Origin: Deltaproteobacteria bacterium
Lineage (GTDB): Bacteria > Myxococcota_A > UBA796 > GCA-2862545
Assembly: GCA_007693595.1 (NCBI GenBank)
Contig: REDI01000047.1
Span: 1-64,000, forward strand
DNA: 64,000 nucleotides
Direction of reading: 5' to 3'
Made by a program: the position numbers and the translations under genes. Shown here piece after piece: positions 15,745 to 24,586 of this stretch. Position 1 is the first letter of the stretch. Every line of letters begins with the position of its first letter. The notes beneath the pieces were generated by a model, which was not told where the DNA came from, ran no database searches, and was given only the letters and a program-made list of their open reading frames with translations.

Positions 15745-17435
15745 TGAGCACCGAAGAGAGCCTCGAGCCACGAGAGTCGTGGGGCATGAACACGCGGGCG
15801 CTCACCACAGTGGTGCGACCCGAGAGCGCCGAAGACGTCGCGGCCGCCTTTGGGCTGGCCAAGGAGCGGCGCGCGAGCGTCTGTGCATGGGGGCAGGGCC
15901 GATCCTACGGCGACGCGGCCCTCAACGACGGGCAGATCACCCTCGACATGCGGTCGATGCGAAGCATCGAAGACTTCGACGCAGAGAGCGGCACGGTCAC
16001 GGTCCAGCCAGGTCTCACCCTCGGGGAGCTCTGGCAGCACGTGCTGCCGCGAGGGTACTGGCCTCCGGTCGTCTCCGGCACCATGACCACCACGATCGGG
16101 GGCTGCACGGCGGCCAATGTTCACGGGAAAAACAACGTCGCACACGGGCCTTTTGGAGAGCACGTGGTCGCGTTCACCCTCGTCACCCCCGATGGGCAGA
16201 TCCGACGGGTCACGCGCGAGAGTGAACCCAACCTCTTTCACGCGGCGATCGGTGGTTTTGGCGCCTTGGGGGTCTTCACCTCGATCACCTTGCGACTCAA
16301 GAAGGTCCACGGTGGCCGGCTTGAGGTCCAGCCCGAGACCTTGCGGGATCTCGACGCGATGTTCTTGGCTTTCGAGCGCTATACCGACGCGGGCTGGGAC
16401 TATGTGGTGGGCTGGATCGATGCCTTCGGTCGCGGTCCAGCGCTGGGGCGGGGCAACCTGCACGCCGCGCGCTACACCAAGCCCGGTCAGGATCCCGATG
16501 GTCGGACCTGGCTCGATCCATCCAAGCAGGCGCTCCCCGACACGATCTTCGGAGTGCCCAAGCGATGGCTCTGGCGGCTCCTGCGTCCACTCGCGAACCG
16601 TCCAGGTATGCGCTTGGTCAACGCTTTGCGCTACGCTTGGGCTTCGCGTCAGGCCTCTCAGGAGCGCCACCTGCAGGGTCACGCTCCGTTCAACTTCCTG
16701 CTCGACTACGTGCCCGGCTGGAAGAAGATCTACCTTCCTCACGGCTTGGTCCAGATCCAGATCTTCATCCCCCGCGACGTCGCCCGCAGGGTCTTTCGGC
16801 GAGTGCTCGAGATCCAGCAGGGAGCGCGCTACGAGTCCTGGCTCGTCGTCATGAAGCGCCACCGGCCCGACGCCTTCTGGCTCTCTCACGCGCTCGATGG
16901 CTACAGCCTCGCGATGGACTTCCCGGTCCGCTCTAAGCGCCGTGCAGAGCTCCTCGCGATGTCGCGGCAGATCGAGCGCGTGGTCGTCGAGGCGGGGGGG
17001 CGGTTCTACCTCGCCAAGGACTCCTTAATCTCGCCCGACACCTTTCGAGCGACCTTAGGGGACCCCATCCTCGGCCACTTCTTTGGCCTGAAGGAGCGCT
17101 ACGACCCGGATGGCCTCCTCGGAGGCAACCTCTATCGCCGCATCTTCAAGCCCTTGGCCCGAGAGGTCGAGCCCATCGTGCTGGAGCCAGGGCAGGTCTT
17201 CGAGGTTCGGTCTGCACCGGAGCTGCCCGAGCCCGCCGAGCCGCTCTCCTCCCCCGTCCCCGACGAGGAGCCCATGGCCGAGCTCGTGGGGCCTGGCGCC
17301 GACGCGCCCCCTCGGTCTCCCCACGCGCTGGACGAGCCCGTCACGCCATCCCCCGAGCGTTCGGACGAGATCGGCAACACCGATCCAGACGACCCGACCA
17401 GGGCTACACCCCAGGAAGGCCAGGGGGGCGGTTGA
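15744..17435 (+). CDS. FAD-linked oxidoreductase, DprE1-like
   Basis: A 563-residue flavoprotein of the PCMH/VAO fold. WGQGRSYGDAALN (about residue 50) matches the DprE1 FAD-binding loop, SGTMTTTIGGCTAANVHGKN the second, and FYLAKDSLISPDTF carries the Lys that corresponds to the catalytic Lys of DprE1. It probably oxidises the C2 hydroxyl of a lipid-linked sugar, with the upstream SDR completing epimerisation. The C-terminal 75 residues are a Pro/Glu/Asp/Ser-rich disordered tail (SSPVPDEEPMAEL and on) absent from DprE1. The start at 15744 shares one base with the SDR stop. A hairpin follows the stop directly. Confidence 0.82.
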   Translation: MSTEESLEPRESWGMNTRALTTVVRPESAEDVAAAFGLAKERRASVCAWGQGRSYGDAALNDGQITLDMRSMRSIEDFDAESGTVTVQPGLTLGELWQHVLPRGYWPPVVSGTMTTTIGGCTAANVHGKNNVAHGPFGEHVVAFTLVTPDGQIRRVTRESEPNLFHAAIGGFGALGVFTSITLRLKKVHGGRLEVQPETLRDLDAMFLAFERYTDAGWDYVVGWIDAFGRGPALGRGNLHAARYTKPGQDPDGRTWLDPSKQALPDTIFGVPKRWLWRLLRPLANRPGMRLVNALRYAWASRQASQERHLQGHAPFNFLLDYVPGWKKIYLPHGLVQIQIFIPRDVARRVFRRVLEIQQGARYESWLVVMKRHRPDAFWLSHALDGYSLAMDFPVRSKRRAELLAMSRQIERVVVEAGGRFYLAKDSLISPDTFRATLGDPILGHFFGLKERYDPDGLLGGNLYRRIFKPLAREVEPIVLEPGQVFEVRSAPELPEPAEPLSSPVPDEEPMAELVGPGADAPPRSPHALDEPVTPSPERSDEIGNTDPDDPTRATPQEGQGGG

Positions 17436-17465
17436 GGTCACGGGGGGCCTCAGATCTCCGTGACC
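17436..17465 (+). terminator. Strong hairpin after the DprE1-like gene
   Basis: GGTCACGGGG (17436-17445) pairs with CTCCGTGACC (17456-17465): a 10-bp stem with one G-U, starting at the base after the TGA. There is no T-run, so it may be a Rho-assisted end or a 3' stabiliser. The remaining 211 bases to the amylase start show only a small GCCTG/CAGGC hairpin near 17634. Confidence 0.45.
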
Positions 17466-17676
17466 GACCGCGTCCGATGGGCTAGCAGGCTGTAGGGCAT
17501 CGTCCTGTCGCTTGGCTTGCCCGTGAGCTTTCCAGCGTGGACTCGTCGTCGGTCTCGTGCTTCAACATGCTCCCGACCCGTTCCTAGCTGGAGAACCCGC
17601 GGCCTGCCCGCTACTCGGTCCCCGCTCCCATCAGCCTGCTCGTCAGGCGGAAGCGTCGTAGCTCCCGGAGAACTCC

Positions 17677-19470
17677 ATGCGCCCGCTCCTCGTGATCAGC
17701 CTGCTCTCAGCCTGTGCTCCGGTCGATCCGTTCACCGAGCCGCCGCCGATCACCAACCATGTCGACGACTGGCGCGACGAGATCATCTACCAGATCTTGG
17801 TCGATCGGTTCGCCAATGGGGATCGGAACAATGACTACAACGTCACCCTCAATGACAACGTGCTCGCGCGCTATCAAGGGGGTGACTACCAGGGCGTGAT
17901 CGATCGGGCCGACTACCTCGAGGCGCTCGGCGTGACCGCCGTCTGGGTCAGCCCCATCGTGGTCAACGTGGAAGAAGATGCGGGGATATCCAGCTACCAT
18001 GGCTATTGGGCGCAGGACTTCAAAAACGTGAACCCCCACTTCGGCGACATCGCCGTCTTCCGCCGTATGGTCGACGAGCTCCATGAGCGCGACATCAAGG
18101 TCATCCTCGACATCGTGACCAACCATGTAGGCCAGCTCTTCTATTACGACATCAACCGGAATGGTCGGCCCGACACCACGATCTTCGGCTCCGGCTCTCA
18201 GTTCGACGAAGGGGAGTTCTGGCAGGATCCCATCGAGGTCATCTCGGAGTGGGACCCTCCCTACGATCCACGAGGGGTCCAGGGGTGGACGAGTCTGGGC
18301 GAGTCGGGGCCCGCGCCGATCGAGTGGGTCTACATGCCTGAGATCAATCGGATCCCGCCCTCTCCCCCCGAGTTTCATAACGACGACTGGTATAACCGGC
18401 GCGGTCGGGTCACCGACTGGAACGTCGCGGAGCAGGTCGAGCGTGGGGACTTTCCAGGGGGCCTGAAGGACCTTGACACGACCAACCCCGAGGTCCGCGA
18501 TGCCCTCATCGACGTCTTCCAGTTCTGGATGACTCAGACCAACATCGACGGGTTCCGAATCGACACCGTCAAGCACGTCGATCACGCCTTCTGGCAGCAG
18601 TTTGGCCCGGCCATGAGGCAGCACGCGGCGGACATCGGCAAGGAGCAGTTCTTGATGTTCGGCGAGATCTTCGATGGAGACGATCAGCGGATCGGGAGCT
18701 ACACCTTCGATGAAGAACTCGACAGCGCCTTCTGGTTCTCGCAGAAGTTCCAGGTCTTCGACGACATCTTCAAGTGGGGGCGCAGCACCGACCGGGTCGA
18801 GGCCCTCTTCGCAAGCCGCGAGGTCCACTACGCCTCCAGACCCCACCCCGGCGGGCTCAACATCTCCCCCCAAGAGGCGCTGGTTACCTTCATCGATAAC
18901 CACGATGTGGAGCGCTTCCTCTTCGACGCGCCAGGTGGCCACGAGGCGCTCAAGGCCGCGCTGGTCTTCCTCTTGACCGAAGACGGTATCCCCTGCATCT
19001 ACTACGGGACAGAGCAAGGCTTTGATGGGGGGAACGACCCCGCCAACCGCGAGCCGCTCTGGTGGTCCGACTTCAGCACGGAGGGCGAGCTCTTCCGACA
19101 CACGGCGACCTTGAACCGGGTGCGCCGCTCCTATCCAGCGCTCACGCGCGGTTCGCTGGCCTTTCGTTGGACCTCCGATCGGGTCGATGATCAAGAGGAC
19201 GCGCACATCCTTGCCTTCGAGCGGGAGCACGCCGATGGCCATGCCCTCGTGGTGATCAACACCGCGGGCCGAGGCACGGCCCACACGCAGTATCAGGGCA
19301 CGGCCATGTCCGTGTCGTTCGAGCCGGGAACCGTTCTTGCTCCTGCGTTTCCCGTGGGCGACGAGCGTCGCTTCACGGTGCGCGAACAGCGCCGCGTGCG
19401 GGTCGAAGTCGGCCCTTATGAGGGCCTGGTCCTCGTGCCCGAACAAGAACTTCGACCGCTCATCGACTGA
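17677..19470 (+). CDS. Alpha-amylase family (GH13) glycoside hydrolase, lipoprotein
   Basis: A 597-residue GH13 enzyme. The N-terminus MRPLLVISLLSACAP is a lipoprotein signal with Cys13. The TIM barrel starts at IIYQILVDRFANGD; catalytic residues are visible as Asp296 (GFRIDTVKH, nucleophile), Glu330 (FGEIF, acid/base) and Asp410 (FIDNHDVERF), and DIVTNHVG is conserved region I. A beta domain closes the C-terminus. It should hydrolyse or transfer alpha-1,4-glucan outside the cytoplasm, probably anchored to the outer membrane, and could feed maltodextrins to the LamB-like porin at 12339. The linkage preference cannot be read. The ATG has CCCGGAG 8 bases upstream. The UspA gene begins 48 bases after the stop. 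Confidence 0.92.
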   Translation: MRPLLVISLLSACAPVDPFTEPPPITNHVDDWRDEIIYQILVDRFANGDRNNDYNVTLNDNVLARYQGGDYQGVIDRADYLEALGVTAVWVSPIVVNVEEDAGISSYHGYWAQDFKNVNPHFGDIAVFRRMVDELHERDIKVILDIVTNHVGQLFYYDINRNGRPDTTIFGSGSQFDEGEFWQDPIEVISEWDPPYDPRGVQGWTSLGESGPAPIEWVYMPEINRIPPSPPEFHNDDWYNRRGRVTDWNVAEQVERGDFPGGLKDLDTTNPEVRDALIDVFQFWMTQTNIDGFRIDTVKHVDHAFWQQFGPAMRQHAADIGKEQFLMFGEIFDGDDQRIGSYTFDEELDSAFWFSQKFQVFDDIFKWGRSTDRVEALFASREVHYASRPHPGGLNISPQEALVTFIDNHDVERFLFDAPGGHEALKAALVFLLTEDGIPCIYYGTEQGFDGGNDPANREPLWWSDFSTEGELFRHTATLNRVRRSYPALTRGSLAFRWTSDRVDDQEDAHILAFEREHADGHALVVINTAGRGTAHTQYQGTAMSVSFEPGTVLAPAFPVGDERRFTVREQRRVRVEVGPYEGLVLVPEQELRPLID

Positions 19471-19518
19471 TCGGCGGCCGGCCCGTTTCGGTTATGGAGC
19501 CTGCGTCGGGAGGTGAGC

Positions 19519-19980
19519 ATGAGCGTCGAGCGCATCTTGGTCGCGGTAGATCTCAGGGGGGCGACCACCGAGATCGTCAAGGCTTCGCTCGCGCTCGCGG
19601 CTCCATTGGGGGCCGAGATCGTTCTCTTCACCGTGGTCTCGGTGGCGGCGGGGGTCAACCCCTTCGCGGAGTCGGCGGAGGGTCGAACGAACGAACAGGT
19701 GCTCGACGCCGACGCCTTCGTCGATCTCGAGCCGTACGTTGCCCTCATCGAGCGCGAGGGCGTGCGAGTCACGCGCGACATCGGCCACGGAGAGCCCAGC
19801 GTGGGGATCGCCAGCGCCATCGAGCGGCACCGTCCCGATCTGGTGGTGGTCGGCACTCACGCGCGTACCGGGCTGGCGCGTCTCCTGCTCGGGAGCGTCG
19901 CCGAGGCCGTGCTGCGCAGCTCCCCCGTCCCTGTCATGGTGGTACGGTCGCCCGCCACCGGCCTCGATCCCGGAGAGTGA
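19519..19980 (+). CDS. Universal stress protein, UspA family
   Basis: A 153-residue single-domain Usp. It begins VERILVAVDL and contains VVVGTHARTGLARLLLGSV, which matches the G-2x-G-9x-G[ST] ATP-binding motif of the nucleotide-binding Usp subclass. Start ATG 19519 is chosen over GTG 19513 because GGGAGG (19508-19513) then sits 5 bases upstream. Usp proteins bind ATP and adjust stress responses, often acting on neighbours in the same operon. It opens a five-gene cluster in which the next start follows its stop by one base. In a cluster that also contains a P-loop ATPase and cyclic-nucleotide-binding domains, a nucleotide-sensing role is likely. Confidence 0.9.
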   Translation: MSVERILVAVDLRGATTEIVKASLALAAPLGAEIVLFTVVSVAAGVNPFAESAEGRTNEQVLDADAFVDLEPYVALIEREGVRVTRDIGHGEPSVGIASAIERHRPDLVVVGTHARTGLARLLLGSVAEAVLRSSPVPVMVVRSPATGLDPGE

Positions 19981-19981
19981 C

Positions 19982-21019
19982 ATGAAGCCACACCCCAATC
20001 CAGGAGGCCTCTCGCCTCTCGATGTTGACGATGAGCGCTACATTCCGCCGCCTGGCCTCGACGGTGCTTCGATCGTGGACCGGGTACGTCGTGGACTCAC
20101 ACCGATCCTGCTCTCGGGTCATGGCGGCCTGGGGAAGACCTCGCTGCTCCGGCGGGTGTATCACGAGCTCCGCGAGCAGGACTACGCGGTGCTCTTCGAC
20201 CTTCGCAGCCTCCGGCGGATCGATCCCGATCGTGTGCTCTACGATCTCGCGGTCGAGACCGTGCAGGCCTGGGTGCGCGATGGGCCCGAGCGTCAGCCCT
20301 CTCCCTTCCTCGTTCAAGACCTGCGCGCGAGCGACCCCTCCTTTCCCCAGGGGCAGGGGCGTACCCTCTCTCCGACCGAGATCGCCATCGCCGCGTGGGA
20401 CGAGCTGACGGGCGCGGCGGATCTGGCGGACTCACTTCCTCTGTTGGTCGACGGCGTCGATGCACTCGAGCCCGAGCTCGCTCGAGCGATCCTCGCCCAG
20501 CTCCTTCACCTGCGTCCCCGCGCCGACCTCGTGGTGACCGCCGCCCCGAGCGTCTCCTACGGCCCCGAGAACGTCGGCGTGCTCGATGCTTGGCGGGTGT
20601 TGAACGTCGCGCCTGCGGATCCCGAGACCCCCGAGGGCGCCGCCTTTCTGCGGTCGGTGGTCAAGGCCCACGGGGGGCAGCTCCCCGACGAGGTCGTCGA
20701 CGAGGTGGTGCGCGCGAGCGGGGGTGTGCTGCGCGACCTGGTCTTTCTGCTTCTCGATGCTCACTCTTACGCCGACGAAGAGATCGACATGCCATCCGTC
20801 CAGTCGGCGATCGCCGATCGCATGGATCGCATGCGTCGGCTGCTCATCGCGGGCGATCGAGAGGCCCTGGCCAACGCCGATGGGACCAGCGGGCTCGAGA
20901 TCGCGGCCGACCGAAAGACTCGGCTGCTGGAGCATGGCTTGTTGCTAGAGTATGGTCGGGGTGCGAGTTCAACCACCCGCTTGCATCCGCTCCTGCGGCC
21001 CCTGCTCGATCTCACCTGA
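19982..21019 (+). CDS. AAA/STAND-type P-loop ATPase
   Basis: A 345-residue ATPase. The Walker A is GHGGLGKT (Gly46-Thr53), set in PILLSGHGGLGKTSLLRRVY as in AAA/STAND (ORC/MalT-like) ATPases; LPLLVDGVDAL is the Walker B; the C-terminal half (ASGGVLRDLVFLLLDAH, then a small helical region) resembles the lid and winged-helix part. No sensor repeats or effector domain are fused, so it is far smaller than typical STAND defence proteins. It probably switches the activity of a partner from the same cluster in response to ATP. The ATG at 19982 follows the Usp stop by one base. Family beyond P-loop ATPase is not firm. Confidence 0.75.
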   Translation: MKPHPNPGGLSPLDVDDERYIPPPGLDGASIVDRVRRGLTPILLSGHGGLGKTSLLRRVYHELREQDYAVLFDLRSLRRIDPDRVLYDLAVETVQAWVRDGPERQPSPFLVQDLRASDPSFPQGQGRTLSPTEIAIAAWDELTGAADLADSLPLLVDGVDALEPELARAILAQLLHLRPRADLVVTAAPSVSYGPENVGVLDAWRVLNVAPADPETPEGAAFLRSVVKAHGGQLPDEVVDEVVRASGGVLRDLVFLLLDAHSYADEEIDMPSVQSAIADRMDRMRRLLIAGDREALANADGTSGLEIAADRKTRLLEHGLLLEYGRGASSTTRLHPLLRPLLDLT

Positions 21020-21036
21020 GACGCCGAGGTATCACC

Positions 21037-22077
21037 ATGCCCGATCCGCTCGCTCCACTCATCGAAGGTTTCACCCCGCGCCAAGTCGAACAGGCCTTGG
21101 ACTGCTTCGACACCAGGGTGGTGCACCACGGCACGCCCGTGATGATGGAGGGTGACGAGGGAGGATCGCTCATCGTCGTCGTCGATGGCGAGCTCGAGAT
21201 CCGAACGGGCGACCTCGAGCTGTGGACCGCCCGTGCGGGCGAGATGGTGGGTGAGATCGGCTTGTTCACCCGAGGGCTCCGAACCGCCACGGTCGAGACG
21301 AACACCGAGGCGGAGCTGCTGGTACTCACGCCCGAAGGCTACGCCGAGCTCCTCGCGCGGCGCAACCCCGTCGCGGCGCGCATCGAAGAGATGGCGCTGC
21401 AGCGCCTCACCCATCACCTGCGTCGGGTGGATACCCGCATCGCCGAGCTCGCCGAGGGCACGGTCGTTGCCCATCATCGCCCCACCTCGGGTTTCTTTGG
21501 TCAGGTCGCTCGCCTGCTCGGTCGCGGAGCGCCGACCCGCCCTCCCCAGGTCGATGTGGTCTCGGCTCTCAGCAGCTCCCGGCTCTTCTCGGACTCCGAG
21601 CCTGGGGCACTGGTCCAGGTTGCGCCTGCCTTTCAGGTTGAGGCGTGGACGGGTGGGGCCTTCCTGTGCACCGAAGGCGAGGTGGGCGATAGTCTCTTTT
21701 TGATCGTTGACGGCACCGTCGATGTGCTCATCGAGACCCACGCCGACAAGGTCGAGCCCGTGGCTGTGCTCGGGCCCGGGGATGCCTTCGGCATGGCGGG
21801 GATCATCGACAATCGCCCCCGCACCGCCTCCTGCGTGACCCACGACACGACCGTCGTGCTCAAGCTCGATCGCGCAGGTTGGACTCAGGTCATCGCCGAT
21901 CCCCACGACGCGGGACGGGCGCTCAGGGTCGCGATGATCCGGTCCCTGGCCGACTCCTTGTCCTACGCGAACGCCCAGATCGCACTGCTGGACCTCACCA
22001 GCCAGGCTGAAGATCTCACGCCGCTGCTCATGGCGAGCGCGGCGGTTGAGGCTGCACCGCGCGCCGGGGGGCTCTGA
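21037..22077 (+). CDS. Protein with two cyclic-nucleotide-binding domains
   Basis: A 346-residue protein with two CAP_ED-type domains and no helix-turn-helix. Domain 1 (about residues 25-125) has GEMVGEIGLFTRGLRTATV, keeping Gly-Glu and Arg-Thr-Ala of the phosphate-binding cassette. Domain 2 (about 185-290) has GDAFGMAGIIDNRPRTAS, which keeps Arg-Thr-Ala-Ser but has Met where Glu contacts the ribose, so its ligand affinity may differ. A helical linker (about 130-175) joins them. It looks like a signal sensor or allosteric subunit rather than a transcription factor. It starts 17 bases after the ATPase gene and ends 2 bases before the carbamoyltransferase homologue. Confidence 0.85.
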   Translation: MPDPLAPLIEGFTPRQVEQALDCFDTRVVHHGTPVMMEGDEGGSLIVVVDGELEIRTGDLELWTARAGEMVGEIGLFTRGLRTATVETNTEAELLVLTPEGYAELLARRNPVAARIEEMALQRLTHHLRRVDTRIAELAEGTVVAHHRPTSGFFGQVARLLGRGAPTRPPQVDVVSALSSSRLFSDSEPGALVQVAPAFQVEAWTGGAFLCTEGEVGDSLFLIVDGTVDVLIETHADKVEPVAVLGPGDAFGMAGIIDNRPRTASCVTHDTTVVLKLDRAGWTQVIADPHDAGRALRVAMIRSLADSLSYANAQIALLDLTSQAEDLTPLLMASAAVEAAPRAGGL

Positions 22078-22079
22078 GC

Positions 22080-23765
22080 TTGGTCATCCTGGGGATCGCC
22101 GATGGGCTTGATAGTGGCGCTGCGCTGGTCATCAACGGAGAGATCGTCGCGACGACGACCCAGGCCTCCCTGGACCGCGCCTCGCACTCACGGGTCTTCC
22201 CTTGGGGTGCCATGGCCGACGTGCTCGAGGCGGCGGGGCTCGGCCGGGCCGATGTCGACCAGGTCGCGGTCGCGGGCCGCTTCACGCCTCCGCTCGTACT
22301 GCGTCGCTACCCTGGGCTGCGCCGACTCGCGGGTGACGATCCCTTCTCGCCGGCCCTCGATGCCCACGTCGCGTATCAAGCCGCGTTGCGCTGGACCGGC
22401 TTTGGTTCCTTTCAAGAGGACATGACGGCAGAGTGGTTCTCGAAACAGCTCGACCGAAGGGGCTATCGCCCGCGACGGGTGCTCATGGTCGACATGCACC
22501 GCGCCCTCGCCGATGCCGCCTACCGTTGCCAGCCCCACGACGACGTGCTCGCTATCACGGCGCATCCCAAGGCCGACGGGGCGAGTGTGGCGGTCTTTCG
22601 AGGGAAGAGCGGTATGCTCGTGCCCCAGTTCCGGGACTCGGCGCTCTCGGTCCTGCATACGCACCTCCAGCGCTGCGCCGGTGCCCTCGGCTACGAGCCT
22701 GTGGCGGGCTTGCCAATGCTGTGGGCCGAGGCAGGTCGGGGGCGTCCTTCTCCCGACTTGGTCGAGCGTCTGGCCCGGCGATTGAGCTCGGTGGGACGGC
22801 GTCTCAGCCGACGGGCCTACCCCGTGCCCGACGATCTCCCTCTGGGACCCAGCGTTTACGATCGCCTGCGCGAGGCCGATCCCGCCATCGCCGCGGCCTC
22901 GGTTCTCGAAAACCTGGTCGATGCCCTGGGGGGTATGGTTCGGACGCACAGCCTTCGACACGGCGTCCGGCGCGTCGTGTTGGGGGGGGCCCTGTTCGAG
23001 AACGCACGCCTCGTCGCGCGCATCGCCGAGGGCCTCGATCTCGACGAGGTCTTCGTCCTGCCCGAGCCTGGATCTCGCTCCCTGCCCTTGGGGGCGGCGA
23101 GCGCCCCCGCAGGGCTCGCTCCCCGTCGGACCCGGGCGCCTGGGCATGGGCGCGCCTTTCAAGATGATCAGGCAGGCCTGGCCCTCGAGGCGGCGGGGAT
23201 CCGATCGAGCCTCTCGCTCGACAACCTCAAGGAAGCGGCCGGGATCCTTCACCAAGGTGGAGTGCTCGGCTGGTTTGTCGGCCGTGGCGGCGGCGGTCGA
23301 TGGGGCGGAGGCTCCCGCTCGGTGCTCGTCCGCGCGGATGATCGACGAGCGGTCGCCCAGGCGCGGGTCTGGCTTCAGCGCGATCCCCGCGAAGAGCCGG
23401 GCTGTGTCTGGGATGGGATCGACGGCTCGCTGCGCGGCGCGGAGCGGGTCGTCGATGCCCTCCGCCTCGGCGCGGTCGCGCTGCGGGCCGACGCCGACTT
23501 CGTGGAGCGATACCCGGCGGTCGTCGCACCTGACGGTCGCGTCTTGGCCAAGCGGCTCGACGCCTCCGATGAGCCGGAGCTCTTCGCCCTGGTCGCCGAG
23601 CTCCGCCGCCTTGGGGGGCCGGGTGCGTTGGCTTGCTGGCCTCTCGGTCTCGGCTATGAGCCGCCCGCCGCTCGCCCGGGCGATGCCGTTCGTGTCTGGC
23701 GGAATACCTCGATCAACGCCATGGTCCTCGGGGGGCACCTGGTCGTGCGTGGGCCCAAGAGGTGA
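22080..23765 (+). CDS. Carbamoyltransferase (NodU/CmcH) homologue lacking metal ligands
   Basis: A 561-residue protein with both domains of the O-carbamoyltransferase family: an ASKHA-type N-terminal part (ILGIADGLDSGAALVINGEIV, VVLGGALFENARL) and a YrdC-like C-terminal part (GWFVGRGGGGRWGGGSRSVL in place of GWx-GR-xEFGPRALGxRS). The Fe-binding residues of the family are missing: the HxxxH of DHHLAHAA is replaced by Asp138-Met-His-Arg-Ala-Leu-Ala, and the Asp in GDDGLALGAA by Ser332/Arg333 (PGSRSLPLGAA). Carbamoyl transfer is therefore doubtful. The start is TTG 22080, 2 bases after the preceding stop; no suitable ATG lies before the conserved beginning. It overlaps the protease start (GTGA). 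Confidence 0.8.
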   Translation: MVILGIADGLDSGAALVINGEIVATTTQASLDRASHSRVFPWGAMADVLEAAGLGRADVDQVAVAGRFTPPLVLRRYPGLRRLAGDDPFSPALDAHVAYQAALRWTGFGSFQEDMTAEWFSKQLDRRGYRPRRVLMVDMHRALADAAYRCQPHDDVLAITAHPKADGASVAVFRGKSGMLVPQFRDSALSVLHTHLQRCAGALGYEPVAGLPMLWAEAGRGRPSPDLVERLARRLSSVGRRLSRRAYPVPDDLPLGPSVYDRLREADPAIAAASVLENLVDALGGMVRTHSLRHGVRRVVLGGALFENARLVARIAEGLDLDEVFVLPEPGSRSLPLGAASAPAGLAPRRTRAPGHGRAFQDDQAGLALEAAGIRSSLSLDNLKEAAGILHQGGVLGWFVGRGGGGRWGGGSRSVLVRADDRRAVAQARVWLQRDPREEPGCVWDGIDGSLRGAERVVDALRLGAVALRADADFVERYPAVVAPDGRVLAKRLDASDEPELFALVAELRRLGGPGALACWPLGLGYEPPAARPGDAVRVWRNTSINAMVLGGHLVVRGPKR

Positions 23766-24505
23766 CCGGGTCCGCGCCCGAGGCTGGTGAGCCCACCGGG
23801 GAGTCCATCCCCAAGATCGGGCTCGAGATCCTCGTGCTGTGGCTGGTGGTCAACCTGATTATTCGAGGCGTTCGAGTGGTCTGGGAAGCGACGGGCTTCG
23901 AGCTGATCCTGGTCGCGGCGCCGATCCTCTTTCTGTACGCGCCAGTCTTGATGTGTCGTCTGCGGGGGGTGGACTCCTGGAGCTACCCCCTCGCCATCCC
24001 TCCGCTTCGGGACGGCCGCTTCTGGCTGCGCACGCTGGGGCTCTTTGGCGTGGTTGTGCTCGCGACGACAGCGCCATTCATCCTCGGCTATCACGCATGG
24101 CATCTCTATGTGCTCGGATCGGTAGCTCCCACGGTCGAGCTGCCCGTCGCCTTCCCGAGCAACCTCTTGCTCCTCATGGGCTACCACCTCTTCTTCGTCG
24201 CGATCCCCGAAGAGATCTTCTACCGCGGCTACCTCCAGACCCGCATCGACGAGGCCTTCTCGCCACGCATGAAGCTCCTGGGCGCTACCGTAGGGCCAGG
24301 CTTGATCCTCGCGACGATCCTCTTTGCCTTCGGACATTCGATCGTCGTCTTCCGTCCTTGGCATGTGGCGATCATCTTCCCAGGGCTCCTCTTTGCTTGG
24401 ATGCGCGCGCGCACGGGCGAGGTCATGGCGGGCGCCTTCTTCCACGCCTGGTGCAACGTCATGGTCACGACCCTCGATGTGATGTACGGTCTGCAAGAAC
24501 CCTGA
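23762..24505 (+). CDS. CPBP-family intramembrane glutamic protease (Abi/Rce1 type)
   Basis: A 247-residue polytopic membrane protein (about seven helices). Motif 1 is IPEEIFYRGYLQ with Glu150, Glu151 and Arg155; motif 2 is FAFGHS with His192; motif 3 is FFHAWCN with His228 and Asn232. All catalytic positions of the CPBP family are thus kept. The family cleaves substrates within the membrane: CAAX proteins, bacteriocin leaders, or MYXO-CTERM sorting tails (myxosortase). The start is GTG 23762, overlapping the previous stop. It is the last gene of the five-gene cluster. A MYXO-CTERM-like segment occurs in the 813-residue protein at 43009, which makes a sorting role worth testing. Confidence 0.9.
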   Translation: MTGSAPEAGEPTGESIPKIGLEILVLWLVVNLIIRGVRVVWEATGFELILVAAPILFLYAPVLMCRLRGVDSWSYPLAIPPLRDGRFWLRTLGLFGVVVLATTAPFILGYHAWHLYVLGSVAPTVELPVAFPSNLLLLMGYHLFFVAIPEEIFYRGYLQTRIDEAFSPRMKLLGATVGPGLILATILFAFGHSIVVFRPWHVAIIFPGLLFAWMRARTGEVMAGAFFHAWCNVMVTTLDVMYGLQEP

Positions 24506-24586
24506 GGGCGGGCCGGGTGTCGACCCTCCGACGGCCATCCTCGTCGCGGGGTGCCCGCCAGGTGGGCGCTCCGAATCCCTTGGCTC

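Noticed and set aside
19982-21019. Avs-type STAND antiphage protein
   Set aside because: Only about 345 residues, without sensor repeats or an N-terminal effector; P-loop ATPase is all that can be said.
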